Assembly (NCBI RefSeq): GCF_028618695.1
Contig: NZ_JAQIVI010000050.1
Location: 1-11,683 of the forward strand
Direction of reading: 5' to 3'
Source of the DNA: Natrinema soli
Lineage (GTDB): Archaea > Halobacteriota > Halobacteria > Halobacteriales > Natrialbaceae
DNA: 11,683 nt
The notes beneath the pieces are model-generated. The model ran no database searches, was not told the origin of the DNA, and saw only the letters and a list, made by a program, of their open reading frames with translations. How positions within the stretch are numbered: position 1 is the stretch's first letter; the number at the start of each line of letters is the position of its first letter. The position numbers and the translations under genes are program-made. Below are positions 5,624-11,683 of the stretch, in pieces.

Positions 5624-6022
5624 TTACTCGAGCGTTTCCTGCGTGATCGTATTCGGAAGCAGTTCGCCGAGCGCGTACTCGGTCGGCTCCTCCCCCTCGC
5701 CCTCATCGCAGTAGACGACGAGGTCGTCGTCGCAGAACTCAGCGAGCGTCTGCCGGCACATCCCGCAGGGCGTGACGCCGTCGCGGCGGCCCGAACTCAC
5801 GGCCAGCCGGGCGAACTCCCGGTGGCCGTTCTTGACCGCCTCCGCGATCGCGACCTCCTCCGCGTGGAGGCTGTTGCTGAAGTTCGCGTTCTCGAGGTTA
5901 CAGCCCACGAAGACCTCGCCGTCGGTCGTCTCGAGGGCGGCACCGACCCGGTACTCGGAGTAGGGAACGTGCGCCCGATCTTGGACGTCGCGAGCGGCGG
6001 TGATAAGCTCGTGTTCGGTCAC
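5624..6022 (-). CDS. cdd: Cytidine deaminase
   Basis: This 132-residue zinc enzyme hydrolyses cytidine and deoxycytidine to uridine and deoxyuridine plus ammonia in pyrimidine salvage. The zinc site is HAEE (H53, catalytic E55) with PCGMCRQ (C86, C89), and CNLENANFSNS contributes substrate binding. The GTG start at 6022 (MTEHELITAARD) is preferred: it gives the usual length, and zinc ligands at 53, 86 and 89 match the Bacillus subtilis enzyme numbering. A TTG at 6049 in the same frame would add nine residues. The first ligand is His, as in the long E. coli-type enzyme, although the chain has the short tetrameric length; short enzymes usually have Cys there. It is the last gene of the transporter operon, 75 bp after the permease, so imported cytidine would be deaminated directly. 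Confidence 0.88.
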   Translation of the reverse strand: MTEHELITAARDVQDRAHVPYSEYRVGAALETTDGEVFVGCNLENANFSNSLHAEEVAIAEAVKNGHREFARLAVSSGRRDGVTPCGMCRQTLAEFCDDDLVVYCDEGEGEEPTEYALGELLPNTITQETLE

Positions 6023-6097
6023 GACGAGTGGTAGCTCGAGCGGGTGCAAGAAGGCATCGACCGGTTGGGTTTCGACGGCCGAGACGGCCGACGGTGA

Positions 6098-7141
6098 TCA
6101 GTCCTCGCCGGACTCGTAGTGGTCGCCGGCGGCGTCCGGCAGGCGGGTGCGCCCGACGAGCACGAGGACGAGGATGACCGTCATGTGCGGAATCGTCCGA
6201 ATGAGCTCCGTCGGAAGGCCGTATCCCGCCGTTTGAAGCGTGTCCTGCATCGAATTGAGTCCCGCGAAGAGGAACGATCCGACGAGGGCACCGAGCGGGT
6301 GGTAGTTCGCGAGCAGGTAGGTCGCGATCGCGATGAATCCCCGACCGTTGATCACGGTGTCGCCGGTGCCGGTGAACGTGCCGAGGGTACCGAGGGCGAA
6401 GCCCGCGCCGCCGAGCCCGGCGAAGACGCCCGAGAGGAGCACCGCGGCGTAGCGGATCTTGCGGACGTCGACGCCGGCCGTATCCAGCGCCTTCGGGTTC
6501 TCGCCGCTGGCGACCACCCACCGCCCGAAGTTCGTCCGAGCGAGCAGGTACCAGCCCGCGAGGGCACCCGCGAGCATGATGTACACCTGCGGCTCGGTGT
6601 CGAACAGCAGATAGCCGAAGATCGGAATCTCCGACAGCATCGGGACCGTCACGTTGTCGAAGAGAGCGACGTTCGCGGTGTTCGGGCTCCCGAAGACGAT
6701 CCGCGAGGCGAACGGCGCCAGTCCCAGCGAGATGAGCCAGATCGCGAGTCCGGCGATGATCTGGTCGGCTTCGAACTCGATACAGACGATCGCGAAGATC
6801 AGCGCGAAGACGACGCTGACGAGTACGCCGATCAGCAGGCCCCACCAGAGGTTCGACAGACCCAGCGTCGTGCCACTGCCGAGCCAGTAGACGGCGATGA
6901 TCGCGCTGAACGACGAGACGATCAACAGCCCCTCGATGCCGATGTTGATGACGCCGCTCTTCTCGGCGAAGATACCGCCGATCGCCGCGAGCGCGATCGG
7001 GACGGCGAGCCGAAGCGTCGACGTCTGCCAGCTCGCCGGCGTCAGCCAGAGGAAGAGCAGGCAGACGACGAGGCCGCCGAGAGCCGTCGCGAGCGGATAT
7101 CGGGCGAGGGTTTCGCGCGTTCGGCGGAATCGCTTACGCAT
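6098..7141 (-). CDS. Nucleoside-type ABC transporter permease 2
   Basis: This 347-residue integral membrane protein is one of two permeases forming the channel of the importer. After a basic start (MRKRFRRTRETLARYP) come about 8-10 hydrophobic segments. The family signature EKSGVINIGIEGLLIV (60-75) identifies the BPD_transp_2 group that works with BMP-type and sugar-type ABC ATPases; a second conserved region is GENPKALDTAGVDVRKIRYAAVLLSGVFAGLGG (about 213-245), likely the coupling loop to the ATPase. The start at 7141 overlaps the end of permease 1 by 8 nt (ATGCGTAA), a sign of translational coupling; an in-frame ATG at 7174 lies deeper inside permease 1 and is less likely. Nucleosides are the likely substrates because of the binding-protein family and the cytidine deaminase gene that follows. 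Confidence 0.87.
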   Translation of the reverse strand: MRKRFRRTRETLARYPLATALGGLVVCLLFLWLTPASWQTSTLRLAVPIALAAIGGIFAEKSGVINIGIEGLLIVSSFSAIIAVYWLGSGTTLGLSNLWWGLLIGVLVSVVFALIFAIVCIEFEADQIIAGLAIWLISLGLAPFASRIVFGSPNTANVALFDNVTVPMLSEIPIFGYLLFDTEPQVYIMLAGALAGWYLLARTNFGRWVVASGENPKALDTAGVDVRKIRYAAVLLSGVFAGLGGAGFALGTLGTFTGTGDTVINGRGFIAIATYLLANYHPLGALVGSFLFAGLNSMQDTLQTAGYGLPTELIRTIPHMTVILVLVLVGRTRLPDAAGDHYESGED

Positions 7142-8384
7142 CGTTCTCACCTCCGTCGTCGGCTCCCGAGCCACCGCCGTCTGCCCGAACGGGCTCCGCC
7201 GAACCGACGTCGACGTACCGTCGACCCACCATCCGGAAGAACTCCGGCATGGCGACGAAGAGGACGATGAGGCCGGTCAGGATGACGACCAGTTCCGGCG
7301 GGACATCCGTTGCTGTCCCGATCCTGCTCGAGCCGCTCTCGAGGACGCCGAACAGGAAGGCCGCCGCGCCGACACCGATCGGACCGTTGCCGGCCAGCAC
7401 CGAGACGGCGATCCCGTCGAACCCGATCGACGGAACGTTCTCGAGCCAGCGGCCGTGCACCATGAGCACCCAGAACGCCCCGGCGATGCCACCGAGCGCG
7501 CCCGAGAGAGTCATGCTGGCGACGGTCATCTTCTTCTCGTCGACGCCGCCGTAAGCGGCCGCTTCCGGCTGCGTACCGCTCATGCGCAGCTCGTAGCCGA
7601 ACGACGTTCGAGCGAACAGCCACGCGATGGCGATCATGAGCGCAACGGCGAAGGCCAGCGCGAGCAGCGAGAAGTCTACTCGACCGGCGAAGCCGATCAC
7701 CGGAACGGTCGGTATCTCGGCGTACTCGGGAACCGGTGCCGTCTGTGGATTGTTACTGTTCGGATCCTGAAACCGCGAGGAGAGCAGCGTCGAGGTGATG
7801 CCGACCGCGATAAAGTTGAGCATGATAGTCGTGATGACCTCGTTGGCATCGGCGTAGGCTTTGAGCGCGCCCGGAATCGCACCGTAGAACCCGCCGACGA
7901 GCGCACCGGCGAGGACCCCGAGCGGGATGAGCACGACGGTTCCGACTAACCCGTCGGGAACGACCGACGCCGCGTAGACGACGGTGACTGCCGTCGCGAG
8001 CCCGCCGACGACCAGCTGTCCCTGCGTGCCGATGTTGAGAAGGCCGGCGCGGAACGCGACCGCGACCGATAGCCCCGCGAAGATCAGCAGCGTCGTCTGC
8101 TGGAGCGTCGTCGCGAGGCTTCCATTAGTGAACTGCCAGCCGCCCTCGAGCGGGTGGCCCAGGGCCCCGAAGAACAGCTCGTAGTAGACCTGCATCGGGT
8201 TGTAACAGAACGTCATGCCGGCTACGTCGAGACCGGCCCGACAGGAGGCGAATCCGCCGGAGACGAAGACGAGGATGCCGCCGATGAGGACGGCGGCGAA
8301 CAGTGCCGCGACGCTGATAACGATGCGATCGAAGATCGATGCCCGGACGAGGCGCTCGAGAAGCACCTCGAGTCGCTCCCTCAT
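7134..8384 (-). CDS. Nucleoside-type ABC transporter permease 1
   Basis: This 416-residue integral membrane protein is the partner permease. A basic N-terminus (1-20) leads to a first membrane segment (about 21-43), then an extracytoplasmic stretch with two cysteines (C48, C60), then seven or more further segments. FRAGLLNIGTQGQLVVGGL (111-129) is the BPD_transp_2 signature, and GTQPEAAAYGGVDEKKMTVASM marks the coupling loop. The C-terminus is a hydrophilic Gly/Asp/Glu tail, common in haloarchaeal membrane proteins. It is longer than permease 2, as is usual for the first permease of BMP-type systems. The ATG overlaps the stop of the ATPase gene (ATGA), and its own stop lies inside the start of permease 2. 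Confidence 0.88.
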   Translation of the reverse strand: MRERLEVLLERLVRASIFDRIVISVAALFAAVLIGGILVFVSGGFASCRAGLDVAGMTFCYNPMQVYYELFFGALGHPLEGGWQFTNGSLATTLQQTTLLIFAGLSVAVAFRAGLLNIGTQGQLVVGGLATAVTVVYAASVVPDGLVGTVVLIPLGVLAGALVGGFYGAIPGALKAYADANEVITTIMLNFIAVGITSTLLSSRFQDPNSNNPQTAPVPEYAEIPTVPVIGFAGRVDFSLLALAFAVALMIAIAWLFARTSFGYELRMSGTQPEAAAYGGVDEKKMTVASMTLSGALGGIAGAFWVLMVHGRWLENVPSIGFDGIAVSVLAGNGPIGVGAAAFLFGVLESGSSRIGTATDVPPELVVILTGLIVLFVAMPEFFRMVGRRYVDVGSAEPVRADGGGSGADDGGENDA

Positions 8385-10024
8385 CGGGACTCACCCGCGT
8401 TCGGCCCGTCGACCGCGTCCGTTCCCGGCCGGTGACCAGCCATGCGCAAGCCGAGTTCTTCCTCGGTGATGGTGTCCGGATCGGTGACGTCGATGAACTC
8501 GCCCTCGTAGATGACCGCCAACCGATCCGATAGCGACTGCACCTCGTCGAGCTTCGAGGAAACGAGCAGGACCGCGACCCCCTCGCGGCGAAGCTCGAGC
8601 AGACGGTCGTGAATGAACTCGGTCGAGCCGATGTCGACGCCGCGGGTGGGGTGGGTCGCGACGACGAGCGAGGGATCGCGCTCGAACTCGCGGCCGACGA
8701 TGAACTTCTGCTGGTTGCCACCCGAGAAGGACTGCGCGTCGGCGTCGGCGTTCGGCGGTCGAACGTCGTAGGTCTCGATGAGCTCCTCGGTGTGGTCGCG
8801 GACGCCGGTCCAGTCGATGCGACCGCCGTCGGAGAATCGGGCCGACCGCTGGCTTCCGAGGACGCCGTTCTCGACGAGGTCGAACGGCATGACGAGTCCC
8901 CTCTCGTGGCGATCTTCGGGGATGTAGGCCATCCCGCTCTCGATCCGTCGACGTCGAGACCACTCCGTGATATCCGCACCCTCGTAGGCGATCGTCCCCT
9001 CATCGGGCGTCCTGAGGCCGGTGATCGCCTCGACCAGTTCGGCCTGTCCGTTGCCGTCGACGCCCGCGATACCGACGATTTCGCCGGCGCGCACGTCAAG
9101 ATCGATCCCCGAGACGAGCTCGACGCCGCGGGCGTCCTCGACGACGACGTCCTGCGTCGAGAGGACGACGTCGCCCGTCTCGACCGGCTCCGATTCGGCC
9201 TCGAGGAGCACTTCCCGGCCCACCATCCGCTCGGCCAGGTCCTCCCGGCTCGTGCGCTCGGGACGGACCGTCCCGACGGACTTCCCGTCTCGGAGGACGG
9301 TGATCGCGTCGGCGGCATGAGTCGCTTCGTCGAGTTTGTGCGTGATGAAGATGATCGTCTTTCCCTGGGCGGTGAGCTCCTCGAGGACGTCGTAGAGGCC
9401 CTCGACTTCCTGGGGCGTGAGAACGGCGGTCGGCTCGTCGAGGATGAGGATATCCGCACCGCGGAACAGCGCCTTGAGAATCTCGACGCGTTGCTGGACG
9501 CCGACGCCCACGTCTTCGACGGTGGCCCCCGGATCGACGTCGAAGCCGTATCGATCACAGAGGTCGCGAATGTCGCGGTCGATGCGATCGCGATCGACCG
9601 CCATGCCGAACCACTTCGTGGGTTCGTTCCCCAATGCGATGTTTTCGGCGATCGTCATCGGATCGACCAGCATGAAGTGCTGGTGGATCATCCCGATGCC
9701 GGCGTTGATGGCATCCCGCGGCGAGTCGAAGGTCCGTTCCTCACCGTCGACGACGACCCGACCCTCCTCGGGCTCGTAGAGTCCATAGAGGACGTTCATC
9801 AGCGTCGTTTTCCCGGCACCGTTCTCCCCGAGCAAGGCGTGGACGGTCCCTCGTTCGACGCGGAGATCCACGTCGTCGTTCGCTACGACTCCTGGGAACC
9901 GCTTGGTGATGCCGTCGAGGTGGACGGCGAGGTCGCTGCCTGTGCTCTTCGTATCGGCAGTGTGCTCCCCCACCTCTGTGGTTGGTCCTATCCCGTCAGT
10001 CGTCCCCATTCCGGGCTCGCTCAT
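8381..10024 (-). CDS. Double-domain ABC ATPase of the nucleoside importer
   Basis: This 547-residue cytoplasmic protein powers import through two fused nucleotide-binding domains. Domain 1 (about 31-265) is complete: Walker A GENGAGKTT (66-74), Q-loop Q115, signature VGVGVQQR (173-180), Walker B ILILDEP (192-198) and H-loop H229. Domain 2 (about 285-525) has a degenerate Walker A, GVDGNGQAEL (321-330), with no Lys-Thr/Ser; the signature FSGGNQQK (433-440) is intact, but Walker B reads VVATHPTRGVD, so the catalytic Glu is replaced by His. Such asymmetry is known in sugar- and nucleoside-type double ATPases. The start at 10024 (MSEPGMGTT) lies 4 bp after the binding-protein stop; upstream extension would overlap that gene and is Ser/Arg-rich shadow sequence. 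The first 30 residues are acidic and variable. Confidence 0.9.
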   Translation of the reverse strand: MSEPGMGTTDGIGPTTEVGEHTADTKSTGSDLAVHLDGITKRFPGVVANDDVDLRVERGTVHALLGENGAGKTTLMNVLYGLYEPEEGRVVVDGEERTFDSPRDAINAGIGMIHQHFMLVDPMTIAENIALGNEPTKWFGMAVDRDRIDRDIRDLCDRYGFDVDPGATVEDVGVGVQQRVEILKALFRGADILILDEPTAVLTPQEVEGLYDVLEELTAQGKTIIFITHKLDEATHAADAITVLRDGKSVGTVRPERTSREDLAERMVGREVLLEAESEPVETGDVVLSTQDVVVEDARGVELVSGIDLDVRAGEIVGIAGVDGNGQAELVEAITGLRTPDEGTIAYEGADITEWSRRRRIESGMAYIPEDRHERGLVMPFDLVENGVLGSQRSARFSDGGRIDWTGVRDHTEELIETYDVRPPNADADAQSFSGGNQQKFIVGREFERDPSLVVATHPTRGVDIGSTEFIHDRLLELRREGVAVLLVSSKLDEVQSLSDRLAVIYEGEFIDVTDPDTITEEELGLRMAGHRPGTDAVDGPNAGESR

Positions 10025-10028
10025 ACGG

Positions 10029-11081
10029 TTACAGTTCGCTTGGGACGTCGATCTCGCCGTCGATGATCGCTTGCCGGGACTCCTCGAGATCGTCTTTGAT
10101 CTCCTGAGGGATCTCGCCGCCGATCGCGTCCCCGTAGACGGCGCTGACGCCATCTTGCTCGAGGCCGAGGGTTTCGTCTGCACCGCCCTCGAACTCGTCG
10201 TTGACGACGGATTCGATGGCGTTGTAGACGGCGGTGTCAACGCGCTTGACCATGCTCGCGAGGATGACGTCCGCGAAGTCCTCGTTGGAGAGCGACTGGT
10301 CGCTGTCGACGCCGATCGCGAACCGACCTTCGTCCTGGGCCGCCTGGAAGACACCGATACCGGTTCGGCCGGACGCGTGGAAGATAATGTCCGCGCCGTC
10401 GTTCTGATACATCGATCGAGCGGTAGATTGTCCCTGGGCGGTATCGTTGAAGCTACCGGCGTACGACGAGACGACGTCGACGTCGTCGTTCGCGTGCTCG
10501 ACGCCGGCTCGGAAGCCGGCCTCGAACGACTGGATCAGCGGCGTTTCGGTGCCACCGACGAAACCGACGGTGCTGGCGTCGGGGTTCGTCTCGCCGGCAC
10601 CGGCGGCGAACTCCCGATCGGTCAGCAGTCCGGCCAGGTGGCCGACTTGGAACGATCCGTCGGGTTCCTCGAACCCGTAGCTCCGGACGTTGTCTTCCTC
10701 AACCACTGCGTCGACGATAATGAAGTTCTGGTCCGGATAGTCGGGGGCGTTTTCCCCGAGTGCCTCGGCCTGCGCATAGCCGATACAGCTGATCAGATCG
10801 TAGTCACCGGACTCCGCGAAGTCGCGCTGTGCACTGGGGAACTCGCCTTCTCTCCCCGGTTCCCGTTCGTCGAACGCGAGGTCGAATTCGTCCCGTGCGT
10901 CCACGACTCCCTGTTTGGCCATGTCGTTGAACGAGTCGTCACCGAGTCCGCCGGTTGCGTACACCATTCCGACCTGATACTCTGCGTCACTCTCCCCACC
11001 GAACCCACCAATACAGCCGGCGACCCCTGCGAGGCCGACTGCACTCAGTCCTTTAAGAACGCTGCGTCTCTCTCGTGACAT
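10029..11081 (-). CDS. BMP-family nucleoside-binding lipoprotein
   Basis: This 350-residue protein is exported and anchored outside the membrane, where it would capture nucleosides for the ABC importer. The N-terminus has a twin-arginine signal (RRSVLKG, 5-11), a short hydrophobic core and lipobox GVAGC with the modified Cys at 23; folded Tat export is usual in haloarchaea. The mature part begins with an acidic linker, then YQVGMVYATGGLGDDSFNDMAKQG (35-58), the conserved GGxxDxSFN motif of the Bmp/PnrA family. Downstream come FVGGTETPLIQSFEAGFRAG and ADIIFHASGRTGIGVFQAA, also family marks. It opens the operon, as is typical. Purine or pyrimidine preference is not visible in the sequence; cytidine deaminase in the same operon makes pyrimidines likely. 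Confidence 0.92.
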   Translation of the reverse strand: MSRERRSVLKGLSAVGLAGVAGCIGGFGGESDAEYQVGMVYATGGLGDDSFNDMAKQGVVDARDEFDLAFDEREPGREGEFPSAQRDFAESGDYDLISCIGYAQAEALGENAPDYPDQNFIIVDAVVEEDNVRSYGFEEPDGSFQVGHLAGLLTDREFAAGAGETNPDASTVGFVGGTETPLIQSFEAGFRAGVEHANDDVDVVSSYAGSFNDTAQGQSTARSMYQNDGADIIFHASGRTGIGVFQAAQDEGRFAIGVDSDQSLSNEDFADVILASMVKRVDTAVYNAIESVVNDEFEGGADETLGLEQDGVSAVYGDAIGGEIPQEIKDDLEESRQAIIDGEIDVPSEL

Positions 11082-11105
11082 GCACTATCGTACAGTAACT
11101 ATCTG

Positions 11106-11113
11106 CTAAATAT
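11106..11113 (-). promoter_or_regulatory. TATA box of the nucleoside importer operon
   Basis: Read on the minus strand, ATATTTAG lies about 25-32 nt before the ATG at 11081, the expected place for a leaderless or near-leaderless start. It is the main promoter candidate for the five-gene operon down to cytidine deaminase. It is embedded in an 11-bp direct repeat that recurs 45 bp further upstream. Confidence 0.55.
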
Positions 11114-11141
11114 CCGTCGGAGAGTTCGTTTCGATCCGGGG

Positions 11142-11146
11142 AAAAA
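11142..11146 (-). terminator. Possible U-tract terminator of the phosphomutase gene
   Basis: On the minus strand a TTTTT run follows the phosphomutase stop by about 43 nt. Archaeal termination often uses such T-tracts without a hairpin. A single run of five is weak evidence. Confidence 0.25.
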
Positions 11147-11188
11147 CTCACTAAATATCCGATCGTCCCGTTTGGTTGCGTTTCTACG

Positions 11189-11683
11189 TCAGCTATCGGG
11201 CGTCGCGTCCGATACTGTCGACTCGAGGACGGCCCGTGCGTCCGCGACGAGGGCGTCGATGTCGTCGCTCTCGGCGTACAGGCGAACGTACGGCTCCGTC
11301 CCGCTCGGTCGAACGAGCAGCCACGACGCGTCCGCGAACTCGAGCCGGATGCCGTACTCCGTCTCGACGGAGGCCTCCGGAAACGCCGCAGGCAGCTCGG
11401 TCTCGAGCGCAGCCATTACGTCGGCTTTGGCCGCGTCCGGGCACTCGATGCTGACCTTTCGGTAGGGGCGTTCGGTGACCGGCTCTCTGAGCCGATCGGT
11501 ATCGCCGGCGTTGGCGACGAGCGCCGCGACGACCGCGGCGCTGACCACGCCGTCGATCCAGCCGCCGAAGGCGGTGTGGATGTGTTTCCAGGGCTCGGCG
11601 GCGAAGACGACCTCGGTGTCCTCGCCGCCTGTAGAACGTTCGCGCGCGATTCCCTCGTGGAGGGACCCCAGCCGAACGCGTTC
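11189..11683 (-). CDS. Phosphohexomutase-family protein (GlmM/ManB-like), 3' part
   Basis: The C-terminal 164 residues are visible; the frame is open to the window edge, so the N-terminal and catalytic Ser part lie outside. The family moves phosphate between the 1- and 6- (or 5-) positions of sugars. Two family regions are visible. EPWKHIHTAFGGWIDG (30-45 of the visible part) sits where the sugar-binding loop lies, usually written GExSGH in bacterial GlmM. RPSGTEPYVRLYAES (125-139) is the phosphate-binding loop of domain 4. The loop wording EPWKH departs from the bacterial consensus, so phosphoglucosamine, phosphomannose or phosphopentose could be the substrate. An apparent GTG start at 11548 is an internal Val, because conserved sequence continues upstream. 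It reads in the same direction as the nucleoside importer, separated by 107 bp holding a promoter. Confidence 0.83.
   Translation of the reverse strand, partial: ERVRLGSLHEGIARERSTGGEDTEVVFAAEPWKHIHTAFGGWIDGVVSAAVVAALVANAGDTDRLREPVTERPYRKVSIECPDAAKADVMAALETELPAAFPEASVETEYGIRLEFADASWLLVRPSGTEPYVRLYAESDDIDALVADARAVLESTVSDATPDS

Larger units (their letters stand above)
11106..11161. repeat. 11-bp direct repeat CTAAATATCCG in the operon promoter region
   Basis: CTAAATATCCG occurs at 11106-11116 and again exactly at 11151-11161, a 45-bp period (about four helical turns). The proximal copy overlaps the presumed TATA box. The distal copy could be a second promoter or a matching site for a regulator. 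Confidence 0.45.

Noticed and set aside
6119..7270. Long plus-strand frame opposite the permease genes
   Set aside because: It is the antisense shadow of the two permeases: a charged Arg/Asp/Glu-rich translation with no domain, caused by high G+C at third codon positions.
8609..10066. Long plus-strand frame of 485 codons opposite the ATPase
   Set aside because: It mirrors the ATPase gene, whose motifs are clear. The antisense frame is kept open by G+C bias and has no family marks.
10025..10354. N-terminal extension of the ABC ATPase by 110 residues
   Set aside because: The extension overlaps the end of the binding-protein gene in another frame and is a Ser/Arg/Thr-rich shadow. The ATPase domain begins normally after the start at 10024.
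11189..11548. Phosphomutase as a complete 119-residue gene starting at 11548
   Set aside because: The codon at 11548 is an internal GTG (Val). Family sequence (EPWKH...GWIDG) continues upstream to the window edge, so the gene is longer and cut.
1..11683. CRISPR array, IS element or replication origin
   Set aside because: No regularly spaced repeats, transposase frame, terminal inverted repeats or origin-type repeats next to an orc/cdc6 gene were seen.

Overview
The window is chromosomal DNA from a halophilic archaeon, most likely of the Natrialbales type (Natrinema/Haloterrigena-like). The reasons are high G+C, very acidic predicted proteins, frequent CTCGAG, leaderless genes with a TATA box about 25-30 nt before the start codon, a Tat-exported lipoprotein, and an archaeal-type diadenylate cyclase. 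The genus is an inference; no rRNA or other phylogenetic marker is present.

Layout. (1) Positions 1-1750 look accessory. They hold the first codons of a gene leaving on the minus strand, a translationally coupled pair (winged-helix regulator plus a small histidine-rich protein, possibly a toxin-antitoxin-like module), and a gene-poor stretch with a decayed tRNA-Leu-like sequence, a second copy of its 3' end and a hairpin. This resembles the scar of tRNA-targeted integration. (2) Positions 2044-3625 hold a core two-gene operon, dacZ (c-di-AMP synthase) and a short MscS-type channel. (3) Positions 3671-4985 hold divergent uridine phosphorylase (minus) and a DUF488 protein (plus), which appear to share one TATA element. 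(4) Positions 5013-5606 encode a flavin reductase-like protein. (5) Positions 5624-11081 form a tight minus-strand operon: BMP-type nucleoside-binding lipoprotein, double-domain ATPase, two permeases and cytidine deaminase. (6) A phosphohexomutase-family gene enters from the right edge, cut at its N-terminus.

Function. Most of the right two thirds reads as nucleoside uptake and salvage. The lipoprotein would bind nucleosides, the ABC transporter import them, cytidine deaminase convert cytidine to uridine, and uridine phosphorylase release uracil and (deoxy)ribose-1-phosphate. The adjacent phosphomutase-family protein could be an unrelated hexosamine enzyme or could act on the pentose-1-phosphate; the sequence does not decide this.

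No IS element, CRISPR array, rRNA or intact canonical tRNA was seen. The most unusual stretch is 1420-1750; the rest is mostly known haloarchaeal content with a few sequence peculiarities noted in the findings.
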